From positions 1-64,000 of the forward strand of contig JAZQFJ010000010.1 of the NCBI GenBank assembly GCA_045539475.1: a DNA stretch of 64,000 nucleotides. The letters run 5' to 3'. The notes beneath the pieces are model-generated. The model searched no databases. It was given only the letters and a program-made list of their open reading frames with translations, and was not told the DNA's origin. Source of the stretch: SIG480 sp045539475 (GTDB lineage: Bacteria > Bacillota > Clostridia > Oscillospirales > JAAYXM01). The position numbers and the translations under genes are program-made. Below, piece by piece: positions 9,223 to 17,316 of this stretch; position 1 is the first letter of the stretch, and each line of letters begins with the position of its first letter.

Positions 9223-11328
9223 TTATTCGGCGTTGTCGGTATCAAGTCCTTCAAAAAGAGTGGGGCTGATGCAACCGCCGGCTGCGCAATCGATATCAGG
9301 TTCACCGATAAAGATTTGGTCATCCTTTCCGAGTGCGCCGGGAACAATAGAGAATGTGTTTGAAATGCCGTCCTGAGCGTCACGGAATGGAAGCTTGGAA
9401 ACTGATGCAAGAGAGGCAACAGCTCCATGGGTGTCGCGTCTGTGCATCGGATTTGCTCCCGGTGCAAATGCCTCTCCGCGCTTGCGTCCGTCCGGGGTTG
9501 AACCGGTGTTCTTTCCGTAAACGACATTTGAGGTAATCGTAAGGATGGATGTTGTGGGAATACTGTTTCTGTAAGTGTGATTTTTTCTTATATGCTCCAT
9601 AAAACGGTGAACGATATCATAAGCAATTTCGTCAACTCGGTCATCGTCGTTTCCGTATTTCGGGAAATCCCCGTCAACCTCATAATCCACGGCAAGACCG
9701 TTTTCGTCGCGGATAACGCGCACCTTTGCATACTTTATCGCAGAAAGTGAGTCGGCAACAACAGAAAGCCCTGCAATGCCGGTTGCGAACCAGCGCGTTA
9801 CCTTTTTGTCGTGAAGTGCCATCTGAATTTTTTCATAGCAATATTTATCGTGCATATAATGAATAATGTTAAGTGTATTGACGTAAACACCCGCAAGCCA
9901 TTTCATCATATCGTCATACTTTTCGAAAACCTCATCATAATCAAGATATTCCGAGGTTATCGGGCGGTATTTCGGACCTACCTGCTTGCCGGTTATTTCG
10001 TCAACGCCGCCGTTGATAGCGTAGAGAAGGCACTTTGCGAGGTTTGCACGCGCACCGAAAAACTGCATTTCCTTGCCAACCTTCATAGAGGAAACACAGC
10101 AGGCTATAGCATAATCATCACCGTGGTTGAATCGCATTAAATCGTCATTTTCATACTGAATGGACGATGTTTCAATCGACAATTTTGCACAGTAACGCTT
10201 GAAATTCATCGGAAGCCTTGTAGACCAGAGCACGGTCAGGTTCGGCTCCGGTGCGGGACCGAGGTTTGTGAGGGTATGCAGATATCTGTAAGACATTTTT
10301 GTTACCATATGCCGTCCGTCTACCGCAACACCGCCGATTGATTCCGTAACCCACTGCGGGTCACCGGAGAACAACGCGTTATACTCGGGTGTTCTTGCGA
10401 ACTTAATCATACGAAGCTTCATTATAAAATGGTCAACCATCTCCTGAATTTCGGATTCTGTGAAAACTCCGCGCTGAAGGTCGCGTTCTGCGTAAATGTC
10501 AAGGAAGGTGGAAGTTCTGCCGAGAGACATTGCCGCTCCGTTTTGCTCCTTAACAGCAGCAAGATATCCGAAGTATAGCCACTGGATGGCTTCCTGTGTG
10601 TTTTTTGCGGGCTTTGAGATATCAAAGCCGTAGCTTTGTGCCATTTCCTTAAGTGCAGAAAGTGCCCGTATCTGCTCGGAAAGCTCTTCTCGGTCACGGA
10701 TTATTTCAGAGTACATTGCCGAGCGCGTTGTTTCTTTTTGTGCTTCCTTATCTTCAATAAGCCGGTCAACACCGTAGAGCGCCACGCGGCGGTAATCTCC
10801 GATAATTCTGCCTCTGCCGTAAGCATCTGGAAGTCCGGTAATGATATGGCTTGATCGGCAGGCGCGCATTTCCGGAGTGTATGCATCAAAAACGCCCGCA
10901 TTGTGCGTTTTTCTGTGTGTTTCAAAAAATTCCTTAACGCCGGGGTCAATCTCATAGCCGTTGTCGCGGCATGCCTTTTCAGCCATACGTATGCCGCCGT
11001 ATGGCATAAGCGCACGCTTTAACGGCTTGTCCGTCTGAAAACCTACGATTTTTTCCTTTTCTTTATCGAGATATCCCGGAGCGTGTGAGGTAATGGTGGA
11101 TATAATTTTTGTGTCCATATCAAGAACCCCGCCGGCTTCACGCTCTTTTTTGAACAGGTCAAGCGCTGTGTTCCAAAGAGAAACGGTGTTGTCGGTGGGG
11201 GAGGCGAGAAAAGCCTCGTCTCCGTCATAGGGGGTATAATTATGCTTTATAAAGCTGCGCACATGAATTTCCTTTTTCCATGTACCGCCTTCAAAGCCCT
11301 CCCAGTATTCGTTGTTAATATTTGTCAT
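9223..11328 (-). CDS. pflB: pyruvate formate-lyase large fragment lacking the glycyl-radical domain
   Basis: 701 residues; intact PflB is about 760. It converts pyruvate and CoA to acetyl-CoA and formate in anaerobic fermentation. The catalytic cysteine pair is present at C410-C411 (YAIACCVSS), as are the flanking FGARANLAK and GIAGLSVVADSLSAIKYAK motifs. Homology runs to TFSIVPGALGKDD and then stops: the last ~31 residues are a different tail containing two cysteines (IDCAAGGC), and the RVSGYA segment is absent, supplied by the next gene 21 bases downstream. AAGGAT precedes the ATG. A Rex-like site and promoter lie about 45-75 bases upstream. Confidence 0.92.
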   Translation of the reverse strand: MTNINNEYWEGFEGGTWKKEIHVRSFIKHNYTPYDGDEAFLASPTDNTVSLWNTALDLFKKEREAGGVLDMDTKIISTITSHAPGYLDKEKEKIVGFQTDKPLKRALMPYGGIRMAEKACRDNGYEIDPGVKEFFETHRKTHNAGVFDAYTPEMRACRSSHIITGLPDAYGRGRIIGDYRRVALYGVDRLIEDKEAQKETTRSAMYSEIIRDREELSEQIRALSALKEMAQSYGFDISKPAKNTQEAIQWLYFGYLAAVKEQNGAAMSLGRTSTFLDIYAERDLQRGVFTESEIQEMVDHFIMKLRMIKFARTPEYNALFSGDPQWVTESIGGVAVDGRHMVTKMSYRYLHTLTNLGPAPEPNLTVLWSTRLPMNFKRYCAKLSIETSSIQYENDDLMRFNHGDDYAIACCVSSMKVGKEMQFFGARANLAKCLLYAINGGVDEITGKQVGPKYRPITSEYLDYDEVFEKYDDMMKWLAGVYVNTLNIIHYMHDKYCYEKIQMALHDKKVTRWFATGIAGLSVVADSLSAIKYAKVRVIRDENGLAVDYEVDGDFPKYGNDDDRVDEIAYDIVHRFMEHIRKNHTYRNSIPTTSILTITSNVVYGKNTGSTPDGRKRGEAFAPGANPMHRRDTHGAVASLASVSKLPFRDAQDGISNTFSIVPGALGKDDQIFIGEPDIDCAAGGCISPTLFEGLDTDNAE

Positions 11329-11370
11329 TCTTCGTATCCTTCCTTTGGATTTTCATTCTCATTCCGTTAT

Positions 11371-11399
11371 ATTGTACCACAGAATTATTGTTATTACAA
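11371..11399 (-). promoter_or_regulatory. promoter of the pfl operon
   Basis: On the minus strand TTGTAA, 17 bases, TACAAT, ending 42 bases before the pfl start codon. The -35 hexamer lies inside the palindrome at 11387-11406. Confidence 0.65.
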
Positions 11400-11405
11400 T
11401 AACAA
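11388..11405. promoter_or_regulatory. Rex-like redox operator
   Basis: TTGTTATTACAATAACAA is a perfect inverted repeat (TTGTTAT, 4 bases, ATAACAA). It agrees at 12 of 14 fixed positions with the clostridial Rex consensus TTGTTAANNNNTTAACAA. It covers the -35 of the pfl promoter, where a repressor would block RNA polymerase until NADH rises. Rex control of pfl is known in other Firmicutes; here it is inferred. Confidence 0.6.
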
Positions 11406-11503
11406 TCCTGCGATTAATCCATAGCAATTTTTGCATGTTTTTTATCAATAAAGTTAAAATGAAAAATGGTTGAATAAAAAATAAAAAAATTGTAAATTTT
11501 CGC

Positions 11504-11532
11504 TTGCAAAAGATAATTGATGGTGGTATAAT
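11504..11532 (+). promoter_or_regulatory. promoter of the antiporter gene
   Basis: TTGCAA, 17 bases, TATAAT, 44 bases before the start codon at 11577. It is divergent from the pfl promoter and about 100 bases from the Rex-like site. Confidence 0.65.
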
Positions 11533-11576
11533 CTAATGGTTTGATTATTACATAATAAAGGAAGCGAATTTAAATT

Positions 11577-12878
11577 ATGGGTACACTATTAACTGTTTCT
11601 GTCGCTCTGCTTGCGGGGCTTCTTATGACGCGCGTTTTCAAGCCGCTGAAGCTGCCGTCTGTTACGGCTTATCTCATTGCAGGTGTTCTTATAGGACCGT
11701 ATTGCCTCGGTGCGCTCGGGATAACAAATCTCGGCTTCAACTCGCATAGCGCGGTGGAGGCGCTGGCTCTCGTGTCTGAGGTTGCGCTCGGCTTCATTGC
11801 GTTTTCCATCGGAAGCGAATTTCGCCTTGAGGAGTTAAAGAAAACGGGTAAACAGGCGTTTGTTATCGGTATTGTTCAGGCGCTTGTGGCAACGTTATTT
11901 GTTGACCTTGCCTTGCTTGTTGTGCATCTTATTATGCCGGAGGTTCTTACTGTTCCTCAGCTTATCACCCTCGGCGCTATCGCAACTGCAACGGCACCTG
12001 CGGCAACGCTTATGGTTGTGCGCCAGTATAAGGCAAAAGGACCGCTTACGGATCTCCTTCTTCCTATTGTTGCGCTTGACGATGCCGTCGGTCTTATCGT
12101 TTTTGCCGTATCGTTCGGTATTGCAAAATCAATTGTTGTCGGTCAGGTTGATATGGTTTCAATTATCGTAAATCCACTTGTTGAAATCGTATGCTCACTC
12201 GGTCTCGGAGCGATAATGGGATGGATTCTTACACAGCTTGAAAAGTTGTATAATTCAAATACAAACCGTCTTAATCTTACCATTGCGTTTGTTTTCCTTA
12301 CGGCGGCGCTTTCTATGATGGAGTTTCATATCGGTTCCGTTCATGTAAGCTTCTCATCTCTCCTTGTATGTATGATGATGGGAACTATATTCTGCAATAT
12401 CTGTCCGCTTTCCGAAGATCTTATGGAACGCTCGGACAAATGGACATCTCCGCTTCTTGCTCTGTTCTTTGTTATAAGCGGTGCAGAGCTTGAGCTTAAC
12501 GTTTTTGCAAATATTGCAATCGTTCTTATCGGACTCGTCTATATCATTTTCCGTTCGCTCGGTAAGTATTTTGGTACATACATAAGTGCAAAGGCGACGA
12601 AATGCACGCCTGAGATTTGCAAATATCTCGGAATAACGCTCCTTCCGCAGGCGGGTGTTGCTCTTGGTATGTGTGCGCTTGCAATGGCGCTTCCGGATAA
12701 TCAGGGCGCGTTGATACGTAACATAACTCTCTTTGCAGTGCTTATTTATGAGCTGTTTGGTCCTGTGTTCACACGTATGGCGCTCACGGCTGCCGGTGAT
12801 ATCAAGCCGATGTCCGATGAGGTTAGAAACCGCCGTCAGACAAAGCTTGATGCAGCAAAGCAAAAAGCAGAAAATTAA
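11577..12878 (+). CDS. CPA2-family monovalent cation:proton antiporter
   Basis: 433 residues with about 12-13 hydrophobic segments. Family marks are TAYLIAGVLIGP near residue 30, a broken-helix segment ATATAPAATLMV near 136, and the ion-binding Asp pair LDDAVGL at D168-D169. It lacks the cytoplasmic TrkA-N/RCK domain of KefB/KefC, ending shortly after the last membrane helix. It exchanges Na+ or K+ for H+; the cation cannot be told. AAGGA lies 14 bases before the ATG. A hairpin terminator follows, then a ClC-type gene on the same strand. Confidence 0.8.
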   Translation: MGTLLTVSVALLAGLLMTRVFKPLKLPSVTAYLIAGVLIGPYCLGALGITNLGFNSHSAVEALALVSEVALGFIAFSIGSEFRLEELKKTGKQAFVIGIVQALVATLFVDLALLVVHLIMPEVLTVPQLITLGAIATATAPAATLMVVRQYKAKGPLTDLLLPIVALDDAVGLIVFAVSFGIAKSIVVGQVDMVSIIVNPLVEIVCSLGLGAIMGWILTQLEKLYNSNTNRLNLTIAFVFLTAALSMMEFHIGSVHVSFSSLLVCMMMGTIFCNICPLSEDLMERSDKWTSPLLALFFVISGAELELNVFANIAIVLIGLVYIIFRSLGKYFGTYISAKATKCTPEICKYLGITLLPQAGVALGMCALAMALPDNQGALIRNITLFAVLIYELFGPVFTRMALTAAGDIKPMSDEVRNRRQTKLDAAKQKAEN

Positions 12879-12886
12879 AACAACTC

Positions 12887-12918
12887 AAAATCCGGATGCC
12901 GAAAGGCATTCGGATTTT
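12887..12918 (+). terminator. hairpin with GAAA loop after the antiporter gene
   Basis: AAAATCCGGATGCC and GGCATTCGGATTTT form a 14-bp stem with one G-U pair and a GAAA tetraloop, followed by only AATC. It lies between the antiporter stop and the ClC gene and may partly terminate, letting some transcript continue. Confidence 0.65.
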
Positions 12919-12937
12919 AATCGACGGAGATGTGTTT

Positions 12938-14179
12938 ATGAAGACAAAATTTCTTTCAACATTTGAATACATTAAAACCTTTTTGAAGTGGGCGGTGATT
13001 TCGCTTATTGTCGGAATGGTGGGAGGAATCGTCGGAAGCCTCTTTCATAAATGTATTGACGCCGCAACGGAAGCGAGAGCGAAAGCTTCGTGGCTTATTT
13101 TTCTTCTTCCTCTCGGCGGAATTGTTATATGCGCGCTTTACAGCCTCACGAAAACGCGTGTAGACACTAACCGCGTTATAGAATCCGTGCGTGGAGATCA
13201 GAATGTTCCGTGGTATATGGCACCTCTTATTTTTGTAAGCACGGTAATAACTCATCTTTCGGGCGGCTCGGCAGGTCGCGAGGGGGCGGCTCTTCAGCTT
13301 GGCGGAAGCATAGGCTATAATCTCGGCAAGCTTCTTCGACTGAGCGAAGGGGATTTACATATAATCGTCATGGCGGGAATGAGTGCTGTGTTTGCGGCGC
13401 TTTTCGGAACTCCGCTTACGGCAATGTTTTTTGCACTTGAGGTTACAAGCGTCGGAATTATGTATTATGCAGGGCTTTTACCGTGTGCAATAGCTGCGCT
13501 TACCGCAGCTTCAATAGCGGCGCTTTTCGGTCTATCTCCGGTTCGTTTTGATTTTGTAAGCTTTCCGGAGCTGAGCGTTGGGTTTGCTGTTAAAACGGTT
13601 ATCCTTGCAATTCTTTGCGCACTTGTGTGCATAGCTTTTTGTACTGCATTGCAAAAGTGTGAGCATTATTCTGAGAAGCTTGTGAAAAACAAATATCTCC
13701 GAACTCTTGCCGGCAGTCTTATTATAGTCGTTCTCACGCTCACGCTCGGCACATATGACTATAACGGTGCAGGTATGGATGTCATATCCCGAGCGCTCTC
13801 CGGTGATGCAAGGATATGGGATTTTGCGGTGAAGATAATTTTCACTGCAATAACGATTGCCTCCGGATTCAAAGGCGGTGAAATTGTTCCTGCATTTTTT
13901 ATCGGGTCTACCTTTGGGTGCGTGATGGCATCCGTTCTCGGTGTTCCTGCGGGGTGCGGTGCTGCAATAGGCTTCGTTGCTCTTTTCTGCGGGGTGGTGA
14001 ATTGTCCTGTTGCATCCGTACTTTTAGCTCTTGAGGTTTTTGGAGCGGAGAGCGTACCGGTTTTTGCGATAGTATGCGGAGTGACATATATGATGTCCGG
14101 TTATTGCGGTTTGTATAAAAGCCAGAAGATAATGTATTCAAAGCTGGAAGCAAAATACGTAAACACAAATGCGGGCTAG
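12938..14179 (+). CDS. ClC-family anion channel/transporter
   Basis: About 413 residues, short ClC type without CBS domains. The gating-glutamate motif is GGSAGREGAALQLGG, and later family motifs GTPLTAMFFALEV and GFKGGEIVPAFFIG are present. I do not see the N-terminal GSGIP motif of chloride-type ClCs, which may point to the fluoride-exporting (CLC-F) branch; that is not settled. The start at 12938 follows GGAG at the right distance; an in-frame ATG at 12896 lies inside the preceding hairpin and is less likely. The stop codon lies in a CTAG shared with the convergent spoIIR gene. Confidence 0.85.
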   Translation: MKTKFLSTFEYIKTFLKWAVISLIVGMVGGIVGSLFHKCIDAATEARAKASWLIFLLPLGGIVICALYSLTKTRVDTNRVIESVRGDQNVPWYMAPLIFVSTVITHLSGGSAGREGAALQLGGSIGYNLGKLLRLSEGDLHIIVMAGMSAVFAALFGTPLTAMFFALEVTSVGIMYYAGLLPCAIAALTAASIAALFGLSPVRFDFVSFPELSVGFAVKTVILAILCALVCIAFCTALQKCEHYSEKLVKNKYLRTLAGSLIIVVLTLTLGTYDYNGAGMDVISRALSGDARIWDFAVKIIFTAITIASGFKGGEIVPAFFIGSTFGCVMASVLGVPAGCGAAIGFVALFCGVVNCPVASVLLALEVFGAESVPVFAIVCGVTYMMSGYCGLYKSQKIMYSKLEAKYVNTNAG

Positions 14180-14778
14180 AATTTCTCTGCAACTCCTTCA
14201 ATAATTTCGAGAAGCTTAAATTTAAATTCGTATTGCGGTGCATCGGATGTAACAAGCAAAAGCTCATCCTCAGTAAATCCGTTTTCTGTAAATTCTGTTT
14301 TCGCTTCAGCTGCGGAAACGCACACAGGCGGAAAGAGAACGCACCACCAGTTTTTGCCGAGCGCTTCGCCTAAGTGTATGCGAAGCGCTCTGTATTTTCC
14401 GGCAGGCAGAGCGAAACTTTCATAGACCTTTGTTGGGAAATACACGTCTGAAATCTCCGCGCGTGAGCTGTATTCAAATCCGTTTTCGGAAATTACAGTG
14501 TCAGCACATTCGCAAAGAACCGCAAGATTTTCAGCGACGATTTTTTCTGCTTCATAAGCAGTTTTGCAGCCTTCCGTAAGAGCTTCAACCTTTTTTAAAA
14601 CCTCATCGCGAACTAAAAGCTTAAGAGCCTGATCCTCGGCAGAATCTGAGTTTGCAATGATGTGAAGCCGTATAAGCTTACATGATATAGCCTGTTGTGT
14701 TTCAAGCGCAAGTGCGCCGGATATCAGAGAAATGCAAAGGCCGAGAGCAAGAGAAATTTCCAAAATATATTTTTTCAC
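14176..14778 (-). CDS. spoIIR: stage II sporulation protein R
   Basis: About 200 residues from a GTG start preceded by CGGAGG; the frame extends further upstream but only into the neighbouring gene. SpoIIR is made in the forespore under sigma F, is secreted into the intermembrane space, and triggers SpoIIGA to process pro-sigma E in the mother cell. An N-terminal signal/anchor (YILEISLALGLCISLIS) is followed by the family signature RLHIIANSDSAEDQALKLLVRDEVL and, near the end, KYRALRIHLGEALGKNWWCV with FPPVC. The gene marks an endospore former. Confidence 0.93.
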   Translation of the reverse strand: MKKYILEISLALGLCISLISGALALETQQAISCKLIRLHIIANSDSAEDQALKLLVRDEVLKKVEALTEGCKTAYEAEKIVAENLAVLCECADTVISENGFEYSSRAEISDVYFPTKVYESFALPAGKYRALRIHLGEALGKNWWCVLFPPVCVSAAEAKTEFTENGFTEDELLLVTSDAPQYEFKFKLLEIIEGVAEKF

Positions 14779-14872
14779 GAAAAAACCTCCGATTAAAAGT
14801 AACGTGATTACTTTATAACCGAAGGTTCTTGTTATTATACATTTTTTGCCAGTCCCTGCTTTGAAGAATATT

Positions 14873-15580
14873 TCACTCCGCTGTTTTCTGACGATTGTCT
14901 CCATTTAGAAAATCAATCGTTCGCTCGATGGAGTTTTTTGCTTCACCAAGAGGAATGTCGCGGAACATATAGTTGTAGCTGTTGCAGAATTTCGTAACCT
15001 CCTCAGAAAGACCTTCCAATATCTTGCGTGATGAAAGGAAATGGTCATTTAGAAAATCCGTATAACTGCGCTTTGGTAATATTCCTTTTGCGGTTTCGCA
15101 GAGAAGAGAAAGATGTTTCGGACAGAAATACTCCTGCGCACGTGTCTTCTCGCGGAACTCCGGCTCGCTTTGCCATATGTAGACTATATTTTTTGCAAAA
15201 AGGTGAAGTTTTTCCTTCACGCGCTCGCATATAAAACAGTTGTTTGAGGTCTCATAAAGCTTGTGGGAAATTACTTCAAATTCTTTTTTTGACACGTGCT
15301 TTATATCGGCTTTTACGCCGTTTTCAAGAAGCTCTCCGAGATAGCTTTGCAGCATAAGCGCAAGGCTCAATCTGTTTTTCATACCGAGCATTACTGAAAA
15401 ATGCTCCGGACAAAATCCAAGTCGGTTTGTTTCAATTCTCACATCCGGCTCCATCATTGCCGCGCCCATAACATATTCACACGCATCTTCATCAAGCTTT
15501 TTTTCAAGCCTGCATACAGGGCATCCGCACTTAACGTCATACGCATCATTTATCGGAATTGTATAAATAACTTCTTTCAT
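14873..15580 (-). CDS. DUF6062 family protein with two putative zinc knuckles
   Basis: 235 residues, cytoplasmic, with GGAGGT 8 bases before the ATG. It looks like the DUF6062 family of Firmicutes, whose function is unknown. It contains two copies of a CxxC...CxxH pattern: C20/C23 with C57/H60 (GCPVCRL, GFCPEHF) and C115/C118 with C153/H156 (CFICERV, FCPKHL). This suggests a duplicated metal-binding unit. It lies upstream of spoIIR on the same strand, ~94 bases from the SpoIIR start, and diverges from a DNA glycosylase gene. Confidence 0.7.
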   Translation of the reverse strand: MKEVIYTIPINDAYDVKCGCPVCRLEKKLDEDACEYVMGAAMMEPDVRIETNRLGFCPEHFSVMLGMKNRLSLALMLQSYLGELLENGVKADIKHVSKKEFEVISHKLYETSNNCFICERVKEKLHLFAKNIVYIWQSEPEFREKTRAQEYFCPKHLSLLCETAKGILPKRSYTDFLNDHFLSSRKILEGLSEEVTKFCNSYNYMFRDIPLGEAKNSIERTIDFLNGDNRQKTAE

Positions 15581-15581
15581 C

Positions 15582-15610
15582 TTGTACCTCCACGCAATTT
15601 ATGATATAAT
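15582..15610 (+). promoter_or_regulatory. promoter of the OGG-type glycosylase gene
   Basis: TTGTAC, 17 bases, TATAAT, about 60 bases before the start at 15672. It lies in the divergent gap with the DUF6062 gene. Confidence 0.55.
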
Positions 15611-15671
15611 CTTATATATATTTTATCAGCATTAAAAATTTTGTCAACCGGAAATGTGCGAGGATGAGAAA

Positions 15672-16502
15672 ATGGTAAAAACAGAGCTTGAGAAATTCTG
15701 CATTGAGGATTGCGAAGATTTTTCTCCCCAGGCAATCTTTGAGTGCGGACAGGCGTTTCGCTGGAACGCCGATGAAAACGGAATCTACACCGGCATAGCT
15801 TACGGTGTCCCTGCACGCGTATGGACAGAAAACGGGAAAGGGTATATTATATCCGAGGAAGGAAGCTTTTCGTCTGTGTGGCACGATTATTTCGATTTAG
15901 AGCGCGATTATTCGGCTTTGCGCGGCGAGATAAGCCGTGAAGCTGTCCTTGCTCCAGCGTGCGAATTCGGGAAGGGAATAAGAATTCTGCGTCAGGAGCC
16001 CTGGGAGGCGCTATGCTCGTTTATTATTTCTCAGTGTAATAATATTCCGAGAATAAAGGGGATCGTTGAAAAACTGTGCCGTCTCTGCGGTGATGAAATT
16101 GAATTTATGGGAGAAAGGTTTTATACCTTTCCGGATGCAGAAAAGGTGGCAAGGCTCAGCGAAAAAGAGCTTGGTTCGCTTCGAGCAGGCTATCGCGCTG
16201 CATATATTTCAGAGGCTGCGCGTGGTGTTGCGGATGGCAGCATTGATCTACGGCACATAATGTCACTTCCGACGCTTGAAGCAAAGAGTGAGCTCCTTTC
16301 GCTTTCAGGTGTTGGTGAAAAGGTTGCAAGCTGCGTCCTTTTGTTCGGGCTCGGCAAGCTTGATGCCTTTCCGGTGGATGTATGGATGAAAAAAGCAATT
16401 AAATTTTTCTTCGGAGAAGGGACGTTTGATTACTCGCGATTCGGCAATTTAGCGGGTTTGACGCAACAGTATATGTTCCATTATATGAGAAATAGAAAAT
16501 AA
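15672..16502 (+). CDS. 8-oxoguanine DNA glycosylase (OGG1-like, HhH-GPD)
   Basis: About 276 residues. The enzyme removes oxidised guanine from DNA in base-excision repair. An N-terminal OGG-like domain (QAFRWNADENG) is followed by the helix-hairpin-helix GPD core (LCSFIISQCNNIPRIKGIVEKL). SLSGVGEKVASC carries the catalytic lysine K217 and PVDVWM the aspartate D236, as in OGG1. The start at 15672 has GAGGA 7 bases upstream; an earlier in-frame ATG at 15654 has a poorer site. It is followed by the promoter of the pyrH operon. Confidence 0.88.
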   Translation: MVKTELEKFCIEDCEDFSPQAIFECGQAFRWNADENGIYTGIAYGVPARVWTENGKGYIISEEGSFSSVWHDYFDLERDYSALRGEISREAVLAPACEFGKGIRILRQEPWEALCSFIISQCNNIPRIKGIVEKLCRLCGDEIEFMGERFYTFPDAEKVARLSEKELGSLRAGYRAAYISEAARGVADGSIDLRHIMSLPTLEAKSELLSLSGVGEKVASCVLLFGLGKLDAFPVDVWMKKAIKFFFGEGTFDYSRFGNLAGLTQQYMFHYMRNRK

Positions 16503-16526
16503 ATTTAAAATATATGAAAATTAAAC

Positions 16527-16555
16527 TGGACATTTCGGCAAAAAAATATTATTAT
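16527..16555 (+). promoter_or_regulatory. possible promoter of the pyrH-polC gene run
   Basis: TGGACA, 17 bases, TATTAT, 35 bases before the pyrH start codon. Fair match only. Confidence 0.45.
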
Positions 16556-16590
16556 ATATAGAGAGTATTTTTTATCGGGAGGGACAAATT

Positions 16591-17313
16591 TTGAGTAACG
16601 TTAAATATAAGCGCATCTTGCTTAAGCTCAGCGGAGAGGCGCTTGCAGGACAGAAAAAAACAGGGCTTGATTTTCAGGTAATAAATTCCGTGTGTGCTAC
16701 GGTTAAGGAATGTGTTGACCTTGGCGTACAGGTTGGAATCGTTGTCGGCGGTGGGAACTTCTGGCGTGGCGTGAAGGACGGCGGCGGGCATATGGACAGA
16801 ACCCGTGCCGACCATATGGGCATGCTTGCAACGACCATCAATTCACTTGCGGTTGCAGATGTTCTTGAACAGATGGGCGTTCCGGTGCGTGTGCAGACCG
16901 CCATTGAAATGCGCGCACTTGCAGAACCGTATGTCAGAAACCGTGCAATTCGCCACCTTGAAAAGGGAAGAGTTGTAATTTTCGGTTGCGGAACCGGCAA
17001 CCCATTCTTCTCGACGGACACTGCGGCTGTTTTACGCGCAGCGGAAATGGATGCCGAGGTAATTATGAAGGCTACTAACGTTGACGGCGTTTATGACAGC
17101 GATCCGAAAAAGAATGCAGATGCTGTTAAGTTTGATGAGCTTACATATGACGAGGTGCTTGCCCGCCATCTCAATGTTATGGATACAACGGCAACCTCGC
17201 TTTCGATGGATAACGATATCCCGATAATTGTTTTCTCGCTGCAGGACAGTGAAAATATTAAACGAGTTATTCTCGGTGAAAAAATAGGTACAGTAGTAAG
17301 AAAGGATGCTTAA
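16591..17313 (+). CDS. pyrH: UMP kinase
   Basis: 240 residues, normal length. It phosphorylates UMP to UDP with ATP in pyrimidine nucleotide synthesis and belongs to the amino-acid kinase fold. Visible motifs: RILLKLSGEALAG at the N-terminus, GIVVGGGNFWRG near residue 50, GCGTGNPFFSTDTAA near 132 and ATNVDGVYDSDPKK near 160. The start is TTG, with GGGAGGGAC just upstream; no in-frame ATG fits. It opens a long co-directional run; the rpsB-tsf genes that often precede it are not here. Confidence 0.96.
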   Translation: MSNVKYKRILLKLSGEALAGQKKTGLDFQVINSVCATVKECVDLGVQVGIVVGGGNFWRGVKDGGGHMDRTRADHMGMLATTINSLAVADVLEQMGVPVRVQTAIEMRALAEPYVRNRAIRHLEKGRVVIFGCGTGNPFFSTDTAAVLRAAEMDAEVIMKATNVDGVYDSDPKKNADAVKFDELTYDEVLARHLNVMDTTATSLSMDNDIPIIVFSLQDSENIKRVILGEKIGTVVRKDA

Positions 17314-17316
17314 GTT

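Noticed and set aside
9213..9527. Short minus-strand frame crossing the end of the PFL gene
   Set aside because: It is another frame of the PFL coding region, without a ribosome site; the real split gene is the 80-residue one at 8959-9201.
12896..12937. Earlier start for the ClC gene
   Set aside because: This ATG lies in the stem of the terminator hairpin; GGAG is placed correctly for the ATG at 12938.
12879..12937. Fluoride riboswitch before the ClC gene
   Set aside because: The gap is only 59 bases, mostly the hairpin, and shows none of the conserved riboswitch bases.
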